From the NCBI GenBank assembly GCA_036555065.1, contig DATBLZ010000024.1:1-26323 (forward strand): a stretch of 26,323 nucleotides of DNA. Reading direction: 5' to 3'. Made by a program: the position numbers and the translations under genes. Source of the DNA: DATBLZ01 sp036555065 (lineage in GTDB: Bacteria; Pseudomonadota; Gammaproteobacteria; Steroidobacterales; Rariloculaceae). The notes beneath the pieces are model-generated. The model saw nothing but the letters and a program-made list of their open reading frames with translations. It made no database searches and was not told where the DNA came from. Below are positions 7,269-15,427 of the stretch, piece by piece; the stretch's first letter is position 1, and the number at the start of each line of letters is the position of its first letter.

Positions 7269-8201
7269 GTGGTCTCGCGTCGCCGCCTTCTGAGTGCGGT
7301 CGGCACGCTTCCGCTCGCCGGCGCCGCTGCGCTCGGCGGGGCGCTGTTCCCGGTTCTCCGGGCCCGTTCTCAGGGTGCCTCGGCAGGCATCACGACGACC
7401 GATCTCGGCGGCCTTTTTCTATTCCAAGGCGCCGGCTGCAACGTGCTCGCGATGCGGGGCGATGACGGGGCACTTATGGTTGACGGCGGGCTTGCCGCCA
7501 ACGCCGAAGCGCTGCTGCAGGCCGTTTTCAGCGCGACAGGCAACGAGCGCATCCATACGCTCATCAATACGCATTGGCACCCCGAGCAAACCGGCGCGAA
7601 CGAGCTCGTCGGGCGCGCGGGCGGCGAGATCTTCGCGCATGAGAAGACGGCGATGTATCTCGGCAACCGAGTCGCGTCGGCGGTGTTCGCAGGACGTTTG
7701 GAGCCCTTGCCCGACGTGGCGCGGCCCAAGAAAACGACGCGTGGCGAGGGCACGCTCGAGTTCGGCGGCCAAAGAATCGAGTACGGTTATCTGCCGGCCG
7801 CGCATACGGACGGCGATCTCTTCGTGCAGTTCCCGTTGTTGAACGTCCTCGCGGCGGGCGGCGTCGTTTCCGCGGAAGCGTGGCCACTGATCGACTATCG
7901 CAACGGGGCGTGGTTCGGCGGGCGCGTGCGTGCACTCGAGCGGCTTGCGAGTTTGGTGCAATCCGACACACGCGTCGTGCCCACGGACGGCCCGATGCTG
8001 ACGGGACGCAACATCGCGCGTCAGCGCGACATTTATGATGAGCTCTTCATGACGATGATCGGCTACATGAACAGGGGCTTTGGCGCCGAGGATGTCGTCG
8101 CTGCCAATCCCCTCGCGCAGTACGAGCCGGAGTTCGGTGATTCGTCCGCGTTTCTCGACGGCGCCTACCGCAGCATGCTCATCGCGTACGTGCCGGACTA
8201 A
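7269..8201 (+). CDS. Tat-exported metallo-beta-lactamase-fold protein with altered metal motif
   Basis: A 310-residue MBL-fold protein. The N-terminus MVSRRRLLSAVG carries a twin-arginine signal with a hydrophobic segment to about residue 30. The fold is marked by DDGALMVDGG (65-74), INTHWHPEQTGAN (99-111) and AAHTDGD (177-183). The usual HxHxDH motif here reads H102-W-H104-P-E106-Q107, so the Asp is Glu and the last His is Gln. The GD that normally carries the bridging Asp reads AAGGVVS (195-201). H179 is present. At best the protein would bind one metal or bind it differently, so hydrolase activity is uncertain. GTG 7269 was chosen because it starts the Tat signal; the ribosome site is weak. 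It lies 39 bases after the DoxX-like gene. Confidence 0.85.
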   Translation: MVSRRRLLSAVGTLPLAGAAALGGALFPVLRARSQGASAGITTTDLGGLFLFQGAGCNVLAMRGDDGALMVDGGLAANAEALLQAVFSATGNERIHTLINTHWHPEQTGANELVGRAGGEIFAHEKTAMYLGNRVASAVFAGRLEPLPDVARPKKTTRGEGTLEFGGQRIEYGYLPAAHTDGDLFVQFPLLNVLAAGGVVSAEAWPLIDYRNGAWFGGRVRALERLASLVQSDTRVVPTDGPMLTGRNIARQRDIYDELFMTMIGYMNRGFGAEDVVAANPLAQYEPEFGDSSAFLDGAYRSMLIAYVPD

Positions 8202-8220
8202 AGACAATGAGATTTGGAGC

Positions 8221-8226
8221 AGGAGG
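8221..8226 (+). promoter_or_regulatory. Consensus ribosome-binding site fixing the GTG 8233 start
   Basis: AGGAGG at 8221-8226, six bases before GTG 8233, is the strongest ribosome site in the window. It decides the start of the DUF8021-like gene, whose frame is otherwise open far upstream into the preceding gene. Confidence 0.8.
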
Positions 8227-8232
8227 TTGTTT

Positions 8233-9111
8233 GTGAATCGTACAGTGTTCTTATGGTCGGTTCTTTCAGGTGCTTTGCTCGCGCCTATGGTCGGTTTCGC
8301 GCAACCGGTCTCCTGTGGACGCGAGGGGCTGCAGCGCGCCGTCGATCTTTACATCGAAGCGCAGACGAAAGGCGACACGTCGGGTCTGCCGCTCGCGGCG
8401 GGCTTGGGCTACGTCGAGAACATGGAGCGCACCGACGTCGCGGCGGGCCTGATCAGCACACCGCTCAAGATCGACCATCACCGAAGCTTGCTCGATGAGT
8501 CGACGTGCCAGACGTTTACCGAGGTCATCGTCACGGACCCCACGAAGCCGTACGTGTTGGGGACGCGGCTCCGCGTCAATCACGACAAGATCGCCGAGAT
8601 CGAGATCCTCTGGACGACGACGGGGTATTGGCTCTTCAACGCCGAGAATTACCTCAAGTATTCCTCGACGGAGGACTGGGGCCCGATCCCGGCCCGCAGG
8701 CGTGACTCGCGCGGCACGCTGGTCGCCGCCGCCAACGCGTACCTCGATGCGTTTCTCGAGCAGAAGATCGATCAGGTGCCGTGGGGTTTCCCGTGCGTTC
8801 GCGTCGAAGGGGGCGCGTATACCGGTAGAGGAAGCCCGACCGACAGCTGCGAGGTCGGCGTGCCGGCCGGCGTGAACATCGTGAACCGCCGGTTCGTCGT
8901 GGACGAGGTCATTGGCTCGGTGGTCGTGTTCTGTACCTTCGGCGCCGGCGGACCGACGGGCGGCAGCGGCTCTCCGGATACGCACCTCTTCCGCGTCGAG
9001 AACGGCAAGCTCCGCTACGTGCACACGCTGACGCATTTGTTGCAGTCTGCTTTCCGAGGGGGCGGAGCGCAAAACAACCAAAACAGCCAGAGCAGCCAAC
9101 AACCGCAGTAG
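8233..9111 (+). CDS. Secreted DUF8021-like protein
   Basis: A 292-residue exported protein with a Sec signal peptide cleaved after GFA (23). The mature part has CGREGLQRAVDLYIEAQTKG, then GYVENMERTD, PLKIDHHRSLLDES, CQTFTEVIVTDPTKPYVLGT, YWLFNA, VPWGFPCVRVEGGAYTG, DSCEVGVPAG and FRVENGKLRYVHTLTH. From memory this order of motifs is that of DUF8021, a family abundant in secreted fungal proteins and thinner in bacteria, with an NTF2/SnoaL-like feel. Cysteines at 28, 92, 188, 206 and 234 could form disulfides, leaving one free. The last 15 residues are Asn/Gln/Ser-rich. Function is unknown to me. It lies 31 bases after the MBL-fold gene; both may process an exported small molecule, which is inference. 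Confidence 0.75.
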   Translation: MNRTVFLWSVLSGALLAPMVGFAQPVSCGREGLQRAVDLYIEAQTKGDTSGLPLAAGLGYVENMERTDVAAGLISTPLKIDHHRSLLDESTCQTFTEVIVTDPTKPYVLGTRLRVNHDKIAEIEILWTTTGYWLFNAENYLKYSSTEDWGPIPARRRDSRGTLVAAANAYLDAFLEQKIDQVPWGFPCVRVEGGAYTGRGSPTDSCEVGVPAGVNIVNRRFVVDEVIGSVVVFCTFGAGGPTGGSGSPDTHLFRVENGKLRYVHTLTHLLQSAFRGGGAQNNQNSQSSQQPQ

Positions 9112-9124
9112 CTTTACATTGAGT

Positions 9125-9159
9125 GGGCAATTGAGCCCTTAGGCAGGCGCTGGTACGCT
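9125..9159 (+). promoter_or_regulatory. Weak hairpin and weak sigma-70-like promoter before the sulfotransferase-like gene
   Basis: In the 85-base gap between genes, GGGC (9125-9128) and GCCC (9135-9138) flank a 6-base loop. TTGAGC (9131-9136) and TACGCT (9154-9159) stand exactly 17 bases apart and match four and three of six consensus positions. Either or both may be chance; together they suggest the downstream gene could be transcribed separately. Confidence 0.25.
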
Positions 9160-9196
9160 GCGCCCACAGGTTTTCCTCGGGGGAAGACTAGACCAC

Positions 9197-10594
9197 GTGG
9201 TTCACCGTTCGGCTGTCCTTGCCGTTGTACTCCTTGCGCCTGCCACGAGCTCGGGGGCGCCGTCGGTCTATCCGACGGGCACGACCATCTACGATCCGAC
9301 ACGCGCCTGGAGCGGGTTCACGGTGCTGTCGCCGCTCGGGACTGAAGCGGCGATCGTCATCGACATGAATGGCAACATCGTCAAGCGCTGGGACGGCTAC
9401 AACAACTCCGCGGGCGGGCCGGCGCGCGTCCTGCCCGGCGGCAGCATCGTTGCGGCGGGCGGAACGCGGCCGCCGCACCAGGAATCGCTCGAGCTCGTGC
9501 AGAGGGATTTCGCCGGCAATGTCGTCTGGCGATTCGACCGCAATGAGCAAGTCGAATCACGCGATGGCGCGACGATCCAGGCGTTGCGGCAGCATCACGA
9601 TTGGCAGCGTGCGGATTTTCCGGCCGGCTATTACTCGCCGGGAGCCGAGCCCGCGGGCGCGGGTAGCCGAACGCTGATCCTCACGCATACGAGCCGAATA
9701 GAGCCCGCCGTCGCCGACGTGATGCTCGAGGACGACCGAATCATCGAGGTCACGTGGGACGGGGAGGTCGTCTGGGAGTGGATCGCGAGCGAGCACATCG
9801 ACGGGCTCGGATTCGATGCCGCCGCGCGCGCGGCGATCAAGGCGGCGCCGGGTTTCAACGCGGCGCGCGGCGGGTTCGATTGGCTGCACGTCAATTCGGC
9901 GACTTATCTCGGACCCAATCCATGGTTCGATGCAGGCGATGCCCGATTCGAGCCGAGCAACATCATCGTCAGCAGCCGGCAGGCGAGCGTGATCGCTATC
10001 ATCGGCCGCGACGGCGAGATCGTGTGGCGTTTGGGCCCCGATTTCAGCGCATCCGCGGAGCTGCGTGGGATTCGGCAGATCATCGGCCAGCATCACGCGC
10101 ACCTCATCCCGAAGGGTCTACCCGGCGAAGGCAACTTGCTCGTGTTCGACAACGGCGGAGCGAGCGGCTACGGGTTCACGAACCCGATTGCGCTCGACGG
10201 CAGCGGAGCTTTGGTGCGCCCGAACTCGCGCGTGCTCGAAATCAATCCCATCACGCTTGCGCTCGTATGGTCTTACGTGGCACCGGGCCAATTCTTCGCG
10301 TCGAACATCAGCGGCGCGCAACGCCTGCCGAATGGGAATACGCTCATCACCGAAGGGACCACCGGCCGTGTCTTCGAGGTCACGAACGACGGCACGATCG
10401 TCTGGGAGTACATCAACGCGCTCTTCACACGCGGCCCGGGTCCGCGCCCGTCGAACGCGGTCTATCGAGCTTACCGGTTGCCGTACGCTTGGATTCCTCA
10501 GCTTGAGCGCCCGAGCGAGACAGCCGTGACGCCGCCGGCGCTCGGCGATTTCGTCTTGCCGGCGAACCTTGTTGCGGAGCCCGCGTCGCCCTAG
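9197..10594 (+). CDS. Arylsulfotransferase (ASST)-family secreted beta-propeller protein
   Basis: A 465-residue protein with a short signal peptide (about 1-20) and repeated blades of the type GEIVWRLG, GTIVWEYI, GEVVWEWI. Conserved-looking histidines are in QHHDWQR (132-138), WLHVNSATYLG (H231) and GQHHAHLIPKG (H299, H300, H302), followed by GNLLVFDNGG (312-321). This is the pattern of bacterial aryl-sulfate sulfotransferase-like proteins, which move a sulfuryl group from one phenol to another through a sulfated histidine. I cannot tell which histidine would be used or whether activity is retained. GTG 9197 is the chosen start, with GGGGGAAG about 10 bases before it. The gene ends in a CTAG shared with the convergent gene's stop. 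Confidence 0.82.
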   Translation: MVHRSAVLAVVLLAPATSSGAPSVYPTGTTIYDPTRAWSGFTVLSPLGTEAAIVIDMNGNIVKRWDGYNNSAGGPARVLPGGSIVAAGGTRPPHQESLELVQRDFAGNVVWRFDRNEQVESRDGATIQALRQHHDWQRADFPAGYYSPGAEPAGAGSRTLILTHTSRIEPAVADVMLEDDRIIEVTWDGEVVWEWIASEHIDGLGFDAAARAAIKAAPGFNAARGGFDWLHVNSATYLGPNPWFDAGDARFEPSNIIVSSRQASVIAIIGRDGEIVWRLGPDFSASAELRGIRQIIGQHHAHLIPKGLPGEGNLLVFDNGGASGYGFTNPIALDGSGALVRPNSRVLEINPITLALVWSYVAPGQFFASNISGAQRLPNGNTLITEGTTGRVFEVTNDGTIVWEYINALFTRGPGPRPSNAVYRAYRLPYAWIPQLERPSETAVTPPALGDFVLPANLVAEPASP

Positions 10595-11274
10595 TCGTCG
10601 TCTTTGTCGTCCCGCTTCTTGGGAAACACGAGATCCGCCGAGAGCATGTCCTCGGCCGGCGGCTCGTCGGCGGGCTTTTCGTGCTGCGGCCGACCCGCGC
10701 CGGCGCGACGCTCCTCGACGACTTTGCTCAAGTCGGCCATCAGCGTGTTGATCGTGAGTTCGTTATCAGGGGCGGGCGCCGGCGGATGCTGATGGTACGC
10801 GGCCACGGGCTCGGTCCGTCGGCTGCTCGTGGTGCTGGCGGTGGAGCTGCCGTGGCCGCCGCTGCCGGCGCCGAGCTGCTTGCGCAACAGATCGCGCTCC
10901 GCAACGACCTGCGCAAGCTGGCCCCGCGTCTCGGTCAAGAGCTTGAGCGTGTTCTCGTGGTTGGTGTCGATGCCCGTGAGCCGAGCCTTCTCCTCGGCGA
11001 GGCCGCGCTCGGCTGCTTCGGCGCGCGCGCGCGCGTCGGCGAGCTGCTTTGCGTAGCTCTTCTCGAGGATCGTGGCCTTGAAGCGCAGATCCTCGACCGT
11101 CGCCCGCAACGTCGCGGCGTGCTGACGCTCCTCGGCGAGCGCCTGCTCGAGACGCTCGATCTCGGCGTTCCCCTCGTCCGGCGGAGACGCCGCGTCGCGT
11201 GGGCCGGCCTGCGGCGGCGCGTCAGCGCCGTCTTCGGGGGGCCCGCTGGGACGCTTTTTCCGGGTCGATAGCAT
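10591..11274 (-). CDS. Unrecognised soluble coiled-coil protein
   Basis: A 227-residue protein without signal peptide or membrane helix, hence probably cytoplasmic. It has a basic, proline-rich start (MLSTRKKRPSGPP), a long Glu/Ala/Arg/Leu-rich coiled coil (about 37-134), a Gly/Ser/Thr/Pro-rich linker (135-168), a short helix (NELTINTLMADLSKVVEERR) and an acidic tail ending DDKDDD. I do not recognise a family. It is the only minus-strand gene between the two modules. Its stop overlaps that of the sulfotransferase-like gene in a CTAG at 10591-10594, and it diverges from the ankyrin gene at 11380. A regulatory or scaffolding role is possible but unsupported. Confidence 0.7.
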   Translation of the reverse strand: MLSTRKKRPSGPPEDGADAPPQAGPRDAASPPDEGNAEIERLEQALAEERQHAATLRATVEDLRFKATILEKSYAKQLADARARAEAAERGLAEEKARLTGIDTNHENTLKLLTETRGQLAQVVAERDLLRKQLGAGSGGHGSSTASTTSSRRTEPVAAYHQHPPAPAPDNELTINTLMADLSKVVEERRAGAGRPQHEKPADEPPAEDMLSADLVFPKKRDDKDDD

Positions 11275-11301
11275 GGAACATAAAGCGTATTAGGATCGCG
11301 C

Positions 11302-11314
11302 CAGGGCGGCCCTG
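11302..11314. repeat. Perfect inverted repeat between divergent genes
   Basis: CAGGGC-G-GCCCTG is a perfect 13-base dyad in the 105-base gap between the coiled-coil gene (minus) and ankyrin gene (plus). One central base is too short for a 6-pair RNA loop, so it reads better as a DNA-binding site for a dimeric regulator acting on either promoter. No strong promoter hexamers are clear; TATCCT at 11340-11345 is a weak plus-strand -10 candidate. Confidence 0.35.
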
Positions 11315-11379
11315 ACGTGCATCACAGGGCGATTGGGTTTATCCTGCGACCCAGTTCTGCAGGTCGCCGGGGGTAGCGG

Positions 11380-12993
11380 ATGAGTGCAGCGGACGTACGG
11401 GGGCGGGCTGCCTCGGCCTGCCTATCTCTCGGGCTCTTGGCGTTAACGGCTTGGCCGGCCGATGTGTCGGCCGCAACGTCGATCGCCGACGCTGCACGGG
11501 CGGACGATCTAGCGGCCGTGCGGGCGCTCATCGCCGGAGGCGAGGACGTCAATCTGCCCGCAGCCGATGGCTCGACGGCCCTCTTGTGGGCAGCCTATAA
11601 CGCCGATGTCGAGATGGTCGCGGCGCTCCTGGCGGCCGGCGCAAATCCGGACGCGGCAAACCGCTTCGGGGTGACACCGCTGCTGCAGGCGAGCGGCACG
11701 GGCGATGCGGAAACCCTGCGGGCGCTGCTCGATGGCGGCGCGGATCCGCAGCTCGCGCATCCCGAGGGCGAAACCCCGCTCATGGCAGCCGCGCGGACCG
11801 GACACGTCGATGCCGTACAACTCTTGCTCGAGCGCGGTGCCGACGTCAACGCACGAGACGCGTTCCAGGAGCAGACGGCGCTCATGTGGGCGGCGGCCGA
11901 AGGCCACGTCGAGGTCGTCGACGTATTGCTCGCGGCCGGTGCCGACCCGAATCTCAAGGCACGCGTCAACTCGCTGACGGATCGCAGCGTCAACGTGGAC
12001 TTTCCGACGGGCGGGTTCACGGCGCTCATGTGGGCGGCACGCGGCGGCCATGAAAACGTCGTGCGCCGACTCGTTGCCGGCGGCGCGGACTTGAATCTCA
12101 CCAACGGCGACGCGGCGAGCGCGATGATGATTGCCATCGTCAATGACCGCTTCGACCTCGCCGCGGTGTTGCTCGAGCTTGGCGCAGATGCGAACGACGG
12201 CTCGCTCTATCACGCCGTCGAGATGCGCGATGCGACGACCGATTGGTATGCGCACGACGGCTCGAAGCTGCGCAACGACTATAGTAATGAACGCACGGCG
12301 CTCGACTTGGTTGCGCTGCTTCTCGAGGCAGGAGCCGACCCCAATAAGCTCTACACGGGCCAACTGCACTCGTCCTCGATGTGCTGCGACACGACGGCGA
12401 ACGCCACACCTTTCTACAGGGCGGCGGTGGCGGCCGATGTCGAAGCGCTCAAGCTCATGGTGGCGCGCGGCGCCGACGTCGAATGGACGCCGTCGAAGCC
12501 CGCGAATGGCGGCGGCGGACCGGGCGCGAACGCCAATGTCGGCCGCACTGCGCTCATGGTCGCGATCAACGGCGGGCGCGGGGTCTCGCAGTCGGGCGGG
12601 CCCGGGAATCTCCGTGAAGGACAGCCCCCGTTTCGTGAGGCGTCGAACCGGGCACCGGGGGACGCGGTCAGGGTGCTGCTCGAGGCCGGCGCAAACCCCG
12701 ACGCCCTCGCCCCGGACGGCTCCGCGGCAATCCATCAAGCGACGCTCGCGGGCCAAGTCGACGTGATTCGCGCGTTGGCCGCGGCCGGCGCCAAGCTCGA
12801 TATCACTAATAAGGACGGCCGCACGGCGCTCTATCTCGCCGAGAACCCGCCGCCGCCAAGGCCGCTGATCGCCGGCGCGCCCCGCGACTACACGGTGCGC
12901 GCAACGCCGGCCGAGGTGGCGACGCTCCTGCGCGAGCTCATGGCGTCTGCGGGCGCTTCCGCCGAACCGAAGGTGGCAGCGATCACGGAATGA
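11380..12993 (+). CDS. Exported ankyrin-repeat protein (module B)
   Basis: A 537-residue protein with a Sec signal peptide (about 1-31, ending ADVSA) and about a dozen ankyrin repeats spanning residues 35 to 500. Canonical units such as TPLMAAARTGHVDAVQLLL and TALMWAAAEGHVEVVDVLL alternate with irregular inserts, including a Cys-containing SSSMCCDTT loop and a Gly-rich GGGGPGANAN loop. It is paralogous to the protein at 5256, sharing QTALMWAAA and a spacer before a GGFT-L block, but here a cleavable signal replaces the anchor-like helix. ATG 11380 follows a GGGGG-containing ribosome site. Its stop overlaps the next start by four bases (ATGA), so the two are translationally coupled. A periplasmic partner-binding role is inferred. 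Confidence 0.92.
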   Translation: MSAADVRGRAASACLSLGLLALTAWPADVSAATSIADAARADDLAAVRALIAGGEDVNLPAADGSTALLWAAYNADVEMVAALLAAGANPDAANRFGVTPLLQASGTGDAETLRALLDGGADPQLAHPEGETPLMAAARTGHVDAVQLLLERGADVNARDAFQEQTALMWAAAEGHVEVVDVLLAAGADPNLKARVNSLTDRSVNVDFPTGGFTALMWAARGGHENVVRRLVAGGADLNLTNGDAASAMMIAIVNDRFDLAAVLLELGADANDGSLYHAVEMRDATTDWYAHDGSKLRNDYSNERTALDLVALLLEAGADPNKLYTGQLHSSSMCCDTTANATPFYRAAVAADVEALKLMVARGADVEWTPSKPANGGGGPGANANVGRTALMVAINGGRGVSQSGGPGNLREGQPPFREASNRAPGDAVRVLLEAGANPDALAPDGSAAIHQATLAGQVDVIRALAAAGAKLDITNKDGRTALYLAENPPPPRPLIAGAPRDYTVRATPAEVATLLRELMASAGASAEPKVAAITE

Positions 12994-15422
12994 AGCGTAG
13001 CTTCTATCTCGCCGGGGGTGGCGCCGCCGCGGCGCTCATCGCCGGATACGTCTGGATGACGCGCTCGCCCGAGGCTGCGCTGCGCAGTCACTGGTCGACG
13101 TTCGAGCGCTACTGCGTCGACTGCCACAACGACGCGGAATTCACCGGCGGAATCTCGTTCGAGGGCCTCGCGCCCGCTGACGTGCGCGCGAATGCCGAGA
13201 CGTTCGAGGCCGCGATCCGCAAGCTTCGCGGCGGTTTCATGCCGCCACGCACTGAGCCGCAGCCCGAGCCCGCAACTCGCGCCGAGCTCGTCGCGGCACT
13301 CGAAGCGACTCTCGATGCCGCTGCGGCAGCCGAGCCCTATGCCGTCAGCAGCCCCGTACACCGGCTCAACCGCGCCGAGTACGGTAACGCGATCCGCGAT
13401 CTTTTAGGGCTCGAGGTCGACATTGCCGAGCTCTTACCGAGCGACGGCGGCGACTTTGGTTTCGACAACATTGCGACCGCGCTGACGACGTCGCCGTTGT
13501 TGCTCGAGCGCTACCTCACGGTCGCGCAGCGCGTAAGCGCCCTCGCCGTGGGCGACCCCGACGCGGCGCCGCTGGCCGTTCCCTACAAGATCGCCGTGGA
13601 AACGACTCAAGATCAGCATATGGAAGGCCTGCCGCTCGGCACGCGCGGCGGGATTCAAGTCCGGCACGTTTTCCCGGCTGATGCCGACTACGTGCTTTCC
13701 GGCCGGTTGTTGCGCACGGTTGCCGAGGGCTACTACGGCGTCGAGGGCCACGATACGCCACACGAGTTCGTCATTTTGCTGGACGGCATAGAGGTGCATT
13801 CGGCCTTGGTCGGCGGACCCGACGACCACAAGGAGAGCTCGGCAAACATCCTCGACTCGCGCATAACCGTCGACGCGAAGATGACTTCACCGCGCATACC
13901 GATCACAGCGGGGCCGCACGATGTCACGTTCACGTGGATCGAACGGCCCACGGAGAGACAGGACGTTTGGCAGCCGGCCTTGCGCGCGACGCTCGAAGCC
14001 CACAACCCATCGGGCCTGCCGCGACTCGAGACGGGGATCATCGAAGGCCCGTACGACGTTCGCGGCGTCAGCGAGACGCCGAGCCGGGCACGCATTTTCG
14101 TGTGCCGGCCGCAAGCGCCCGAGGAGGAGGGGGCGTGCGCGGAGCAGATCTTCGCGACGCTTGCCAAGCGCGCATTCCGCAGGCCCGTGGACGGCGAGGA
14201 TCTCGCCGCTCCGCTGGAGTTCTACAACGCGGCGCGCGAACGCGGCGGCGATTTCGATCGCGGCATCCAGGCGGGTCTAACACGCGTGCTCGTAAGCCCG
14301 GCGTTCTTGTTCCGCATGGAACGCGACCCCGAGGACGTTCCGCCGGGCGGCATACACCGAATCAGCGATATCGAGCTTGCGTCGCGCCTGTCGTTTTTCT
14401 TGTGGTCGAGCATTCCCGACGACGAGCTCCTCGATCTCGCGATCGCCGAGCGGCTCCGCGACCCATCGGTGCTCGAGGCGCAGGTGCGGCGCATGGTGGC
14501 CGATCCGCGCGGCGAAGCGCTCGTTGCGAACTTCACGGGGCAATGGCTGCAATTGCGCAATCTCGAGCAGCGCGTAATTCCCGACCTTCTGTTATTCCCG
14601 GATTTCGACGACAACCTTCGCAAGGCGTTTCGCCGCGAGACGGAGCTCTTGTTCGCGAGCGTGCTCAAGGAGAATCGCAGCGTGCTCGATCTGCTGCGAG
14701 CGGACTATACGTTCGTCAACGAGCGGCTCGCCCGCCACTACGGCATTCCGGGAGTTTATGGGACGCGATTCCGGCGCGTGCAGTTGACCGACCCGAATCG
14801 CTACGGTTTCTTGGGGCATGGGAGCTTCCTGTCGCTGACGTCGGCGGCCAGCCGCACGTCCCCGATCATCCGCGGGAAGTTCGTGCTCGCGAACCTGCTC
14901 AACAATCCGCCGCCGCCGCCTTTGCCCGTCGTGCCGGCGCTCGAGGACAGTAAGCCCAAGGACCGCCCATCGACGGTGCGCGAGCAACTCGAGCTCCATC
15001 GCGCAAACCCCGTCTGCGCAGCGTGCCATGAGAACATCGATCCGATCGGCTTCGCGCTCGAGAACTTCAATGCCGTCGGCCAGTGGCAGGAAACGACCAA
15101 AGACGGGTTGCCGATCGACTCCGCCGGCATCCTCGTCGACGGAACGACCGTCCACGGTCCCGTCGAGCTCCGGGAGGCCATATTGGCTCGCCCGGAGGTC
15201 TTTGCGAGCACGGTGGCGGAACGCCTATTGATCTATGCGCTCGGCCGGGGCCTCGAGCCCGCCGACATGCCGGTCATCCGGGGAATTTTGCGAAATACGG
15301 CCGAGGAGGAATATCCGCTGATGTCTATTATACTAGGCGTCGTGGACAGCTTGCCGTTCCAGATGCGGGCCAAACTGGTCGAACCAGACGCGGTGCAGAC
15401 CACCGCGCAGAGCGGGGAGTAA
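12990..15422 (+). CDS. Di-haem DUF1587/DUF1592/DUF1588/DUF1585 protein (module B)
   Basis: An 810-residue paralogue of the protein at 1524 with the same domain order: membrane helix (about 7-23), haem motif CVDCH (42-46), a GGFMPP segment with a likely Met ligand, DUF1587 (from RLNR at 125), a DUF1595-like block (AKRAFRRPVDGED), DUF1592 (from about 459, ELASRLSFFLWSSIPDDELL), DUF1588 (about 603-700) with a second haem motif CAACH (676-680), and DUF1585 near the end (LLIYALGRGLEPADMP). The equal length and conserved haem sites suggest both copies are functional. It overlaps the ankyrin gene by four bases, and the DUF1552 gene follows after five bases. The reaction is unknown; a periplasmic redox enzyme or electron-transfer scaffold is inferred. 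Confidence 0.94.
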   Translation: MKRSFYLAGGGAAAALIAGYVWMTRSPEAALRSHWSTFERYCVDCHNDAEFTGGISFEGLAPADVRANAETFEAAIRKLRGGFMPPRTEPQPEPATRAELVAALEATLDAAAAAEPYAVSSPVHRLNRAEYGNAIRDLLGLEVDIAELLPSDGGDFGFDNIATALTTSPLLLERYLTVAQRVSALAVGDPDAAPLAVPYKIAVETTQDQHMEGLPLGTRGGIQVRHVFPADADYVLSGRLLRTVAEGYYGVEGHDTPHEFVILLDGIEVHSALVGGPDDHKESSANILDSRITVDAKMTSPRIPITAGPHDVTFTWIERPTERQDVWQPALRATLEAHNPSGLPRLETGIIEGPYDVRGVSETPSRARIFVCRPQAPEEEGACAEQIFATLAKRAFRRPVDGEDLAAPLEFYNAARERGGDFDRGIQAGLTRVLVSPAFLFRMERDPEDVPPGGIHRISDIELASRLSFFLWSSIPDDELLDLAIAERLRDPSVLEAQVRRMVADPRGEALVANFTGQWLQLRNLEQRVIPDLLLFPDFDDNLRKAFRRETELLFASVLKENRSVLDLLRADYTFVNERLARHYGIPGVYGTRFRRVQLTDPNRYGFLGHGSFLSLTSAASRTSPIIRGKFVLANLLNNPPPPPLPVVPALEDSKPKDRPSTVREQLELHRANPVCAACHENIDPIGFALENFNAVGQWQETTKDGLPIDSAGILVDGTTVHGPVELREAILARPEVFASTVAERLLIYALGRGLEPADMPVIRGILRNTAEEEYPLMSIILGVVDSLPFQMRAKLVEPDAVQTTAQSGE

Positions 15423-15427
15423 AGCGT

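Noticed and set aside
11509..12756. Long minus-strand frame opposite the second ankyrin gene
   Set aside because: Same reason: a shadow of repeated codons in GC-rich DNA, with the plus-strand frame clearly ankyrin.
11396..12992. Internal repetition in the ankyrin genes as possible DNA tandem repeats
   Set aside because: The repetition is at protein level (33-residue ankyrin units) and the bases diverge, so it is not a DNA repeat array or CRISPR.
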